35,102 nucleotides of DNA from an uncultured Clostridia bacterium (GTDB lineage: Bacteria > Bacillota > Clostridia > Oscillospirales > Ruminococcaceae). The notes under the pieces were generated by a model. It was not told the origin of the DNA, ran no database searches, and saw nothing but the letters and a program-made list of their open reading frames with translations. The position numbers were made by a program, and so were the translations under genes. Below are positions 1-6,367 of this stretch, piece after piece. The stretch spans positions 1 to 35,102 of the forward strand of contig CANRFR010000015.1 in assembly GCA_947629945.1 (NCBI GenBank). Reading direction: 5' to 3'. The first letter of the stretch is position 1. Each line of letters begins with the position of its first letter.

Positions 1-163
1 GTCTCACGCTGCAGCTCAGGGCAAAGATTTATTCGTATTACCTCCGCGTGATATTATTGACGGACGTTTTTCGGGTCAGGCGGGGCTTTTGAGAGACGGG
101 GCGAGCGTTGTTTGCTCTCCTGATGAGATTTTGGATTATTTGTCGGGAGAATGTTACTTATGA
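1..163 (+). CDS. dprA: DNA-processing protein DprA, C-terminal fragment
   Basis: The reading frame is open from base 2 and ends with TGA at 161-163, giving 53 residues of a gene that begins outside the window. The visible part runs from SHAAAQGK through LFVLPPRDI, QAGLLRDGASVV and SPDEILDYL. This matches the end of the Rossmann-type DprA/Smf fold, where the family normally has a run like 'GREVFAVPG', then 'N.LI..GA' and 'dil..l'. DprA loads RecA on incoming single-stranded DNA during transformation. Nothing resembling the extra C-terminal winged helix of longer DprA proteins follows. A hairpin terminator comes right after the stop. topA, which often follows dprA in Firmicutes, is absent here; an opposite-strand cell-wall cluster is present instead. 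The family call is fairly good but rests on a short fragment. Confidence 0.72.
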   Translation, partial: SHAAAQGKDLFVLPPRDIIDGRFSGQAGLLRDGASVVCSPDEILDYLSGECYL

Positions 164-184
164 AAATCGGTTAATAAAACATTG

Positions 185-218
185 AAACGAGGGAACGCCT
201 TAGCACCCTCGTTTTTTG
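185..218 (+). terminator. Intrinsic terminator after dprA
   Basis: A perfect 9-bp stem (185-193 with 206-214, core cgaggg/ccctcg) has a 12-nt loop and is followed by a run of T (212-217). It lies 22 bases after the dprA stop. It could also act weakly on leftward transcripts from the LysM-GH18 gene. Confidence 0.85.
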
Positions 219-305
219 TTTAAGGAAGTGACAATTAAATAGGGGCTTTCCCTTAGATATTACAACGTTCACAGTTTAATTCGGAAACTCGTGTAATTAC
301 AATAA

Positions 306-1172
306 TCACGTATTATCGTATGTGTATCCCCACTCATAGGTCATAATAATAACGTAATCTGCGGCTTCACCCTGAACGCTGTAGTCGTGCGACTCGTAAA
401 GAATTCCGGGCTGGTCGGCGCGGTATTTCGGAGCGACCGCCGTTATAAGAATGTAGCCGTTCTCGTGCAGCCGTTCGGAAAGTTCAATCAAAAACGCGTT
501 GTAGCTCTCGCGGTCAGCGGGGGAGATATATTCCATATCGAGATTTACGCCGTAATATCCTTTTCGAGGAAGCTCGTTCAGGATAGAGGATATCAAATTC
601 TCTTGTGCGTCGGGATCCGCCAGTATTTGCGAAAGAGCCTCGGTGGAAAAACTGCCTTCGCTGATGTTGGTCACTACCATAAGCGGCATAACTCCGGCAG
701 CTTCGGCGTGTTCGATAAGACGTTCGTCGTCGGGCGCAATGATGTCTCCGTTGGGCGTTATAGAATATGAAAACGGCGACAAATACGTCAAAAACGGCAG
801 CGAACAGTTAAGCGCGCTTTCCGTAATGGTTGGGTAAGCGTAGCCGTTTATTACAGCGGGACGCTTTATCGTTACTTCTTCAATCGGGATAGTCACGATG
901 TCGCCCGTGTGAAGCATAATGGGGTTCACATCGGGATTTGCCGCCAGAAGCTCGTCAAGCGGCACATCGAATTCGCGCGACAGCGAATACAATGTTTGAC
1001 CGTCCTCAATGACGTGTCGTATTGAATTCGACATTATAATTAAGTGCTGCCCCACAACGAGATCGTTTGGGCGGGCGAGAGCGTTATCCGCGACAATTCG
1101 GCTCGCGGGTATCCCGAACCGCCTTGAAAGAGTCGCGATATCATCTCCCGCTTCTACCGTATAGATAAACAT
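306..1172 (-). CDS. LysM-LysM-GH18 cell-wall hydrolase, short at the C-terminus (SleL/YaaH-like)
   Basis: 288 residues. Two LysM peptidoglycan-binding repeats (about 1-46 and 50-96) precede a glycoside hydrolase family 18 domain (about 105-288), the architecture of spore cortex-lytic N-acetylglucosaminidases SleL/YaaH. The catalytic strand reads GVNLDMEYISPADRESY, with the Asp and the acid Glu of the GH18 DxE core, and the later MTYEWG strand carries the usual Tyr. The protein stops six residues after MTYEWG, whereas family members continue for about 130-140 more residues covering the last barrel strands. No remnant of the missing part is visible in the 140 bases downstream in any minus-strand frame. 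The ATG is preceded by GAAAGGAG at good spacing. It lies 68 bases after the amidase gene, probably in one operon. It may be a 3'-truncated, inactive gene. Confidence 0.8.
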   Translation of the reverse strand: MFIYTVEAGDDIATLSRRFGIPASRIVADNALARPNDLVVGQHLIIMSNSIRHVIEDGQTLYSLSREFDVPLDELLAANPDVNPIMLHTGDIVTIPIEEVTIKRPAVINGYAYPTITESALNCSLPFLTYLSPFSYSITPNGDIIAPDDERLIEHAEAAGVMPLMVVTNISEGSFSTEALSQILADPDAQENLISSILNELPRKGYYGVNLDMEYISPADRESYNAFLIELSERLHENGYILITAVAPKYRADQPGILYESHDYSVQGEAADYVIIMTYEWGYTYDNT

Positions 1173-1239
1173 AGGCTGCTCCTTTCAATAAGAAAATATT
1201 ATTTTGTAGTTCTCCCTGTTGAGGGGAAAACACGCAAGT

Positions 1240-1752
1240 TTAAACAATTCCGATTTCTTTACGCGCTCCCAGAATGTGAAATCCGACGGCGTTTGCGTAG
1301 TTATACGTAGAAAGTCTGCGGTTTCGAGCGTCCGCTGAGTGCGCGCAGACAAAAATGTTGCTCGGCACAGCGGGACTGAGTATTGCGGATATGATTACAG
1401 TGTGATAAAATCGCCCCTCTCCGTTTACAAGCTGAATGATATCGCCGCGTCGAAGTTCCGAAAGCGGCGCCTCTTCCGCATAAACGGCAACGCCCGTATT
1501 TGTCAGCAAAAACTTGCGCAGAAAGTTAACGCCCGTCCACGAGGGAGCGCGGTCATTGGAATTTATATAGTACCAGCCGTTTTCCCGTGAGTAATTCATC
1601 ACGCCGCAGCCCGCGTATAAGCACTGTGAAACAAAATTTGTGCAGTCGCCGCCTATGTCTTCAAAATCATAGAACCTGGGATTTCTTGCGAACGCCCAGT
1701 TCAGCGCGTATCTGACCGCCGCGCGCCTGTCGTAGCCGCTTTCAATAAGCAT
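1240..1752 (-). CDS. Amidase_6-type Cys/His cell-wall amidase domain protein
   Basis: 170 residues, a compact single-domain protein of the putative amidase domain family (PF12671 type), related to CHAP/NlpC-like cysteine hydrolases. The hallmark GGDCTNFVSQCL carries the presumed nucleophile Cys. GDIIQL and YHTVIIS supply the presumed catalytic His strand, and CAHSAD follows. There is no signal peptide. The start at 1752 is chosen because AAAGGAG lies 8 bases before it; the longer frame from 1773 (MPKGDDV) would translate the ribosome-binding site itself. It is the first gene of a leftward pair with the LysM-GH18 gene and diverges from the repeat-protein/peptidoglycan-binding pair, so the four genes probably serve the same wall or spore-coat function. 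The substrate is unknown. Confidence 0.8.
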   Translation of the reverse strand: MLIESGYDRRAAVRYALNWAFARNPRFYDFEDIGGDCTNFVSQCLYAGCGVMNYSRENGWYYINSNDRAPSWTGVNFLRKFLLTNTGVAVYAEEAPLSELRRGDIIQLVNGEGRFYHTVIISAILSPAVPSNIFVCAHSADARNRRLSTYNYANAVGFHILGARKEIGIV

Positions 1753-1879
1753 AACATCATCTCCTTTGGGCATTGTATGCTAAAAGCGTGTTATGGGTGA
1801 ATTTGATGGGAGCGCGGGGCGGTAATAAATCCAAGTATCTCCGCATAAGATGTAAAAAAGCTATGTAGGAGGTAATTTT

Positions 1880-2866
1880 ATGGACGATACCAAAAAGCTG
1901 ATAGAGAAGTATAAACGTGAGCTTATGGAGTTTAGCCGTGCCAATCCACAACGGTCGTCAAAGGAGTCGGGACAGTGGGAGCGCCAAACGGAACGTGAGA
2001 CAATGCAACAGCAAGAGGGACAACTCGAGTGGGAACCGGCGCACCGACCGGAACGGGAGCCAATGCGGCAGCAGGAAAGACAGCCGGAGCGGGAGACGGA
2101 ACGTCAACCTGAACGGGAGCCGATGCGACAGCAGGAAAGACAACCCGAGCGACAGCCGGAGCGAGAGCCGATGCAGCCCGAACAGGAGAAAAAACAGCCG
2201 AAAATAATCGGATACGTAAGCGAGGAAAGCGGCGAGTACCCGAGCGTGTTCGATAAATTTATAACGGACGCTATGGAGAACGACGAGATAGAAACGGTAA
2301 GCAGCGCGGAGCCAATAGAGCCGGAGCCCCGACCCGAAGATGTTCCCGAAGCGCACACGACCCCACGAGCGCCCGAAATAAATTCGGAGAACACAATGGA
2401 GGAATTGTCTCAGGGAACGGGCGAGTCGATATCCAATTTCACGGTACCGACTTTTTCAAGCCTGGAAGAGTTCGAGGCGCGCAACAGAGGAGGCGGAATG
2501 CTGGAGTTCAGGGTCTTCGCCGCAAGACAGGCAGTGCCGATAGGAAACGCCGATGTTCGCGTTACCACGCGTATAGACGGTAAAGATTACGAAATGTTCT
2601 CGGCAAAAACCAACAATAGCGGAGAGGTCGCCGCGGTAGTTCTTCCCGCGCCGTCAAGAGAGCTGTCGCAGCAGTCCGGAAACCGTATTCAGCCGTTTTC
2701 GCTGTACGACGCAACCGTAGATAAAAAGGGTTTTACAAAGGTGATACTCCGCGATATCCCAATATTCGACGGAGTACGCTCAATACAAAAAGTGGCAATG
2801 CTGCCGCTGTCCGATCAGTCGGACGGCGCCGCCGATGAGATAACGGAGGTGCAAAATGCCGAGTAA
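1880..2866 (+). CDS. Gln/Arg/Glu-repeat protein with C-terminal carboxypeptidase-regulatory-like (Ig-fold) domain
   Basis: 328 residues with no signal peptide or membrane segment. A short charged start (1-25) leads into a low-complexity region (about 30-105) built from repeats such as REPMRQQERQPER, rich in Gln, Arg, Glu and Pro. An acidic linker follows, and then a beta-rich domain (about 205-318). That domain has EFRVFAARQAVPIGNADV, NNSGEVAAVVLP and DATVDKKGF, the pattern of carboxypeptidase-regulatory/transthyretin-like folds. It ends with IPIFDGVRSIQKVAMLPL, a tail typical of such domains paired with wall-binding proteins. AGGAGG lies 8 bases before the ATG. The stop overlaps the start of the next gene by 11 bases, so the two are translationally coupled. 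A structural, possibly spore-surface, role is inferred only from the neighbours. Confidence 0.72.
   Translation: MDDTKKLIEKYKRELMEFSRANPQRSSKESGQWERQTERETMQQQEGQLEWEPAHRPEREPMRQQERQPERETERQPEREPMRQQERQPERQPEREPMQPEQEKKQPKIIGYVSEESGEYPSVFDKFITDAMENDEIETVSSAEPIEPEPRPEDVPEAHTTPRAPEINSENTMEELSQGTGESISNFTVPTFSSLEEFEARNRGGGMLEFRVFAARQAVPIGNADVRVTTRIDGKDYEMFSAKTNNSGEVAAVVLPAPSRELSQQSGNRIQPFSLYDATVDKKGFTKVILRDIPIFDGVRSIQKVAMLPLSDQSDGAADEITEVQNAE
2051..2185 (+). repeat. Coding tandem repeat, about 60-bp period
   Basis: Near-identical blocks beginning gaacgggagcc start at 2051 and 2111 (period 60), and a shorter third block starts near 2158. They encode the EREPMRQQERQPER-type repeats of the protein above. 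Differences are mostly third-position, so the copies are selected at the protein level. The region is a candidate for copy-number variation between strains. Confidence 0.8.
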
Positions 2867-4226
2867 TCTGCCCGCAGTTCCCGAAAGAATAGTAGTGCAT
2901 TTGGGACCGCCCGATTCGGACGCTCCCAACGTTTCCGTGGCGTTTCCCGATTATATCAAGAACGTAGCATCCAGCGAGATTTTTCCGACGTGGCCCGAAG
3001 CGGCTATACGCGCGAATATTTATTCGCAGATATCGTTCGCGCTGAACCGCATTTACACGGAATGGTACCGCAGCCGCGGCTATGATTTCGATATCACAAA
3101 CTCTACGCAGTACGATCAAGCGTTCGTTTACGGACGAGATATTTTCGCGAATATCAATTCGATAGTCGATGAGATATTCAATAATTACATAGTAAGGCGC
3201 GGCAGCGTGGAACCGCTTTTCGCGATGTTCTGCAACGGCACGACAGTTGAATGCGACGGACTTTCGCAATGGGGTACTGTGCCGTTGGCAAACCAAGGTA
3301 TGACGCCGTATGAAATTCTTCAATATTACTATGGTGATGATATAGATATTGTCTATAACGCGCCGATCTCGGAGAATATCCAAAGCTATCCGGGTGCTCC
3401 GTTCGGTTTCGGCTCTTCGGGAAACGAGGTTCGCACCATTCAGTTGGAGCTTAACAGAATAGCGCAAAATTACCCCGCTATTCCGAAAATATATCCCGCC
3501 AACGGTATTTTCGGCGAGAGCACCGTGCAGGCAGTACAAACATTTCAGCAAGTGTTTAACCTACCCGTTACGGGAATAGTCAACAAGGCGACTTGGTACA
3601 AACTGAAGTATATCTACACCGCCGTCAAGGGATTGTCCGAGCTTGAGAGCGAGGGCTTGACGGTTGAGGAGATCTCAAGACCGTGGGGCGAAGATTTAAG
3701 ACTTGGCGACTATGGACAAAAGGTGCGCTCAATTCAGTATTACCTGAATGTCATTTCGTATTTTAATCCCGAGATACCGACCGTTGCGGCAAACGGCGTT
3801 TTCGATAACGCGACCGACGAACAGGTTCGCGCGTTCGAGCGGTTTTACGGCATAAATCCCGACGGCGTTGTCGATTTCAGAACATGGCTTTTGATAAACG
3901 AGATATATCAGCAGATACTCAGAGGTCTTCCCGAGGGCTATGAGGGAGCGGCGGCGGAGCTTTATCCGGGCTACAATCTAACTCCGGGAATGAGCAACAA
4001 CGACGTTCGCGAGTTCCAGACCTATCTCAGGGTAATTGGACAGAATATCGAGGCAGTGCCTGTTATTGAGGTGACGGGCTATTTCGGACCCGAAACGGAG
4101 CGCGCCGTAACGATTTTCCAACGGCTTTACGGCTTGGAGCCTACGGGCTTTGTTGGAGCACCCACATGGGACGCCGCGGCGCGTGAATATAACTACATAA
4201 TGTTCGGAACGGAACGAACGGGTTGA
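2856..4226 (+). CDS. SpoIID/LytB-like protein with three peptidoglycan-binding domains
   Basis: 456 residues. The N-terminal region (about 10-160) has VAFPDYIKNVASSEIFPTWP, EAAIRANIYSQISFALNR and YDFDITNSTQYDQAF, the signature of the SpoIID/LytB fold, whose best-known member cleaves glycan strands during engulfment. Three PG_binding_1 repeats follow, at about 190-255, 285-350 and 385-445. Each has an ExQxxLN-type helix and an 'anGxFgxxTexAVxxFQ' core, for example GIFGESTVQAVQTFQ and GYFGPETERAVTIFQ. There is no signal peptide, unlike SpoIID itself, so the protein may act in the mother cell or leave by another route. The ATG lies inside the end of the previous gene, with GGAGGTG just upstream. 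Family membership is strong; catalytic activity is not shown. Confidence 0.82.
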   Translation: MPSNLPAVPERIVVHLGPPDSDAPNVSVAFPDYIKNVASSEIFPTWPEAAIRANIYSQISFALNRIYTEWYRSRGYDFDITNSTQYDQAFVYGRDIFANINSIVDEIFNNYIVRRGSVEPLFAMFCNGTTVECDGLSQWGTVPLANQGMTPYEILQYYYGDDIDIVYNAPISENIQSYPGAPFGFGSSGNEVRTIQLELNRIAQNYPAIPKIYPANGIFGESTVQAVQTFQQVFNLPVTGIVNKATWYKLKYIYTAVKGLSELESEGLTVEEISRPWGEDLRLGDYGQKVRSIQYYLNVISYFNPEIPTVAANGVFDNATDEQVRAFERFYGINPDGVVDFRTWLLINEIYQQILRGLPEGYEGAAAELYPGYNLTPGMSNNDVREFQTYLRVIGQNIEAVPVIEVTGYFGPETERAVTIFQRLYGLEPTGFVGAPTWDAAAREYNYIMFGTERTG

Positions 4227-4295
4227 GACTGCAATTTCCTCAAAAGCTGCGGAACACCGCGCTATCAAACGATATAGAACTTTTTAATAAAAATA

Positions 4296-4323
4296 TTCCC
4301 CCAACGGAAATACGTCGGGGGAA
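4296..4323 (-). terminator. Hairpin, possible terminator for leftward transcripts
   Basis: ttccccc (4296-4302) pairs with gggggaa (4317-4323), with three further pairs (acg/cgt) inside. On the minus strand the stem is followed by a T-rich run (aatatttttatt); on the plus strand it is followed by A. It would therefore stop transcription coming from the spoIVB side, although it is 335 bases from that gene. Confidence 0.45.
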
Positions 4324-4381
4324 AAATTATTCGGAACGGCTTGGGGATAAAGAAAAATCAAATGTAAAATCGGGATTTTGA

Positions 4382-4516
4382 ATGAGCAGCCGTTCCCAAA
4401 AGCAAATGGAAGATGAATTGAGGTCAAATAGCGGGATGTTTGAAAAGATGTTTGCGCGGATGTTTGGTAAAGCGTTTGCGAAGATGTTATTGTTTTCGAC
4501 CACAATTGTATTTTAA
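4382..4516 (+). CDS. Possible 44-residue amphipathic peptide
   Basis: An ATG-to-TAA frame encodes 44 residues. The middle is a repeated Met/Phe/Lys pattern (MFEKMFARMFGKAFAKMLL) that would form an amphipathic basic helix, and the end is hydrophobic. The DNA underneath repeats gatgtttg-like units. There is no convincing Shine-Dalgarno site and no promoter I can defend, so this may be chance. Membrane activity would be pure inference. Confidence 0.2.
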   Translation: MSSRSQKQMEDELRSNSGMFEKMFARMFGKAFAKMLLFSTTIVF

Positions 4517-4627
4517 CAGATTTTTCCCTAAAAGTCAACTATTATTACAAAAATGTAAGGTAATTGTAATAAAATTGAAATATTATGTAACGTTTCTGTA
4601 ATTTTTAAAGCTGCAAAGCAGTACGCA

Positions 4628-4650
4628 GCCGCGCCAATCAACGGCGCGGC
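4628..4650 (-). terminator. GC-rich hairpin after spoIVB
   Basis: gccgcgcc (4628-4635) pairs perfectly with ggcgcggc (4643-4650) around a 7-nt loop, directly after the spoIVB stop. There is no clean T-run next to it on either strand, so it may be a weak terminator or a 3'-end stabiliser. Confidence 0.45.
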
Positions 4651-4657
4651 CGATCTC

Positions 4658-5785
4658 TTATTCGTTTTCAAGCATACTCTCCGCAAAGACCGCGTACCCG
4701 CGCGACGGGTCGTTTACCAAAACGTGCGTTACAGCTCCGACAAGCATCCCGTCTTGAATTATCGGGCTTCCCGACATTCCTCGGACGATGCCGCCCGTTT
4801 TTTCAATAAGCTCGGGGTCGGTTATTTTGATGAGCATAGCTTTCGAGCCTTTCAGATCCGCAAGATTTATCCGTTCAATTTCAACGGAATATTCCCTCGG
4901 CTCTTTACCGTCGATCGTCGTCAGTATTGAAGCTTCTCCCGCTCTGACCTCCTGACGAAACGCTACGGGAACGGTTTCACCGTCCATTTCGCCGCAGTAT
5001 TTCCCAAATACTCCCGCCGAGGTGTTTTTAAGAACTTCCCCAGCGTCGGGTTCGGGAAGAATTGTGCCGCAAAGTTCTCCGGCGCTGCCGCATTCGCCCT
5101 TTGCCACGTCGTAAATCTCTGCGGGAGCTATCTGCCCGGAACGCAGCGGCACAGGTTCGCAGGTGGTAACGTCGCTCACTGCATGACCTAAACCCCCGAA
5201 TGTTCCGCTTTGCGGCTCTATAAATGTTAGGGTGCCGATGCCCGCCGCGCTGTCGCGTACCCATGCTCCTATTTTCATAACGCCCTCTGCGCTTACAGGT
5301 TCAACATGAGTCGATATCTCGCCGCCGCCGCGTCTGTAAACGATGTCCGCGCTGTTTTCGCAAGTTTGCAGCTCACGTGCGAGATCCTCGTTGGTGTAGA
5401 CCTCCGTGCCGTTCACCGAGGCTATTACATCTCCCGCCTTAATACCAGCACTTTTCGCCGGGGAGCCGTCCTCCGCCGATATGACCATCACTCCGTCCGC
5501 CAGTACCTTTATCCCGAACGGCTCGCCGCCGGGAATAACATATCTGCGCTCCTGTTCCGTGACGTTCGCTCGTTTTAACGGTATCCCTCCCAGAAAATAT
5601 TGGGCGCCGTTTTCCGTCATCTTCAGTGAAGCGGGCGAAAATCCCATTTCGGAGACCGCCGCGCCTGTTTCAATGTTTATATTTAGGGGAAGCGCGGCAT
5701 AATAATAAGCGTAAACGGCAGCCATGCAAAACGCGGCTGCCGACGCCGCCCCGCAAACGATTTTATTTCGTATTGGTTTTATCAT
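4658..5785 (-). CDS. spoIVB: SpoIVB, stage IV sporulation serine protease (family S55)
   Basis: 375 residues. SpoIVB is made in the forespore and cuts SpoIVFA, releasing the SpoIVFB protease so that pro-sigma-K is processed in the mother cell. The N-terminus has one membrane anchor (about 10-32). A PDZ domain (about 85-150) shows GIKVLADGVMVI, SPAKSAGIKAGDVI and VNGTEV. The S55 protease domain carries the catalytic His in GGLGHAVSD (His201) and the catalytic Ser in RGMSGSPI (Ser338). Length and order match the family. A GGGAG site lies upstream of the ATG. In B. subtilis the gene follows recN and precedes spo0A; here neither is adjacent. It is direct evidence that the organism can sporulate. 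No sigma-F/G promoter could be assigned with confidence. Confidence 0.93.
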   Translation of the reverse strand: MIKPIRNKIVCGAASAAAFCMAAVYAYYYAALPLNINIETGAAVSEMGFSPASLKMTENGAQYFLGGIPLKRANVTEQERRYVIPGGEPFGIKVLADGVMVISAEDGSPAKSAGIKAGDVIASVNGTEVYTNEDLARELQTCENSADIVYRRGGGEISTHVEPVSAEGVMKIGAWVRDSAAGIGTLTFIEPQSGTFGGLGHAVSDVTTCEPVPLRSGQIAPAEIYDVAKGECGSAGELCGTILPEPDAGEVLKNTSAGVFGKYCGEMDGETVPVAFRQEVRAGEASILTTIDGKEPREYSVEIERINLADLKGSKAMLIKITDPELIEKTGGIVRGMSGSPIIQDGMLVGAVTHVLVNDPSRGYAVFAESMLENE

Positions 5786-6367
5786 ATTCTTAACTCCCGG
5801 ATGGCGTTGTTCCGAAAAAACGGATACGCCTTTCGATTATTTGCCGCTTTTGGCGACGGATATATTTTTCGCCGCCGTTTGAGGATTATGATTTGAAATA
5901 ATCGGCGGATATTTTAAGTCTATGGGGAAATTTTATCCGCCAAAGTTAAAAAGCCGATTTTCAAATTTCGGAAAATAACCCCTTGACATTTACATCAAAA
6001 TGAGGTATAATATTTATTATGTATTTACCGAATTTTGGAACTTTTGTCGGCGAAAACCGTTTCACCGATAATTTATATATTATATAAGGTTACTTTGTTG
6101 AACGGGACATTTCGGTTTTATAATGAACCTAAAACGTGTTTCTATGTGTAAAATGATATCGGAAAATATTGTAACAAAGAAGCGCCGAAGCGACAGTATT
6201 TTTACTATTACGCAATTACGGAAAACTGCCGCAGATTTGCCGATGTCCGTTTGACCGAATTATACATCAAAAAATAAACGAACGGAAATTTATAGGGAAT
6301 TTCTGCGCTTTTTTGCGCCGTTTTCCGCGTTTTCGGATCTTTCCGTTCAAAAAAGAAAGGATAAGGT
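5786..6367. other. Divergent intergenic region and long RNase J leader
   Basis: This stretch separates spoIVB (leftward) from RNase J (rightward). It holds an 8-bp inverted repeat with a long loop (5904-5911 with 5934-5941, ggcggata/tatccgcc), a perfect sigma-A promoter, and about 350 bases of untranslated leader. The leader contains a second promoter-like site (TTGAAC at 6098, TATAAT at 6119, 15-bp spacer) and a 43-codon frame (6123-6254) with no ribosome-binding site. I recognise no RNA family in the leader. Confidence 0.6.
5983..6011 (+). promoter_or_regulatory. Consensus sigma-A promoter for RNase J
   Basis: TTGACA (5983-5988) and TATAAT (6006-6011) with a 17-bp spacer, a perfect match at both boxes. 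Predicted transcription starts near 6018, about 350 bases before the RNase J start, giving an unusually long leader. Confidence 0.85.

Larger units (their letters stand above)
4227..4657. other. Convergent intergenic region with hairpins and a marginal small ORF
   Basis: This 431-bp stretch separates the convergent peptidoglycan-binding gene and spoIVB. It holds two hairpins, a 44-codon plus-strand ORF (4382-4516) and an AT-rich tail. I see no tRNA or recognised RNA family in it. Confidence 0.6.

Noticed and set aside
1772-1779. Sigma-E -10 box (CATACAAT on the minus strand) for the amidase gene
   Set aside because: The box matches well, but no -35 is found at the right distance, and transcription would start inside the ribosome-binding site of the chosen ATG.
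4284-4538. 84-codon minus-strand frame after spoIVB
   Set aside because: It spans a terminator-like hairpin, has no ribosome-binding site and is low complexity.
6123-6254. 43-codon frame in the RNase J leader as a leader peptide
   Set aside because: Its ATG overlaps a promoter-like TATAAT and no Shine-Dalgarno site precedes it.
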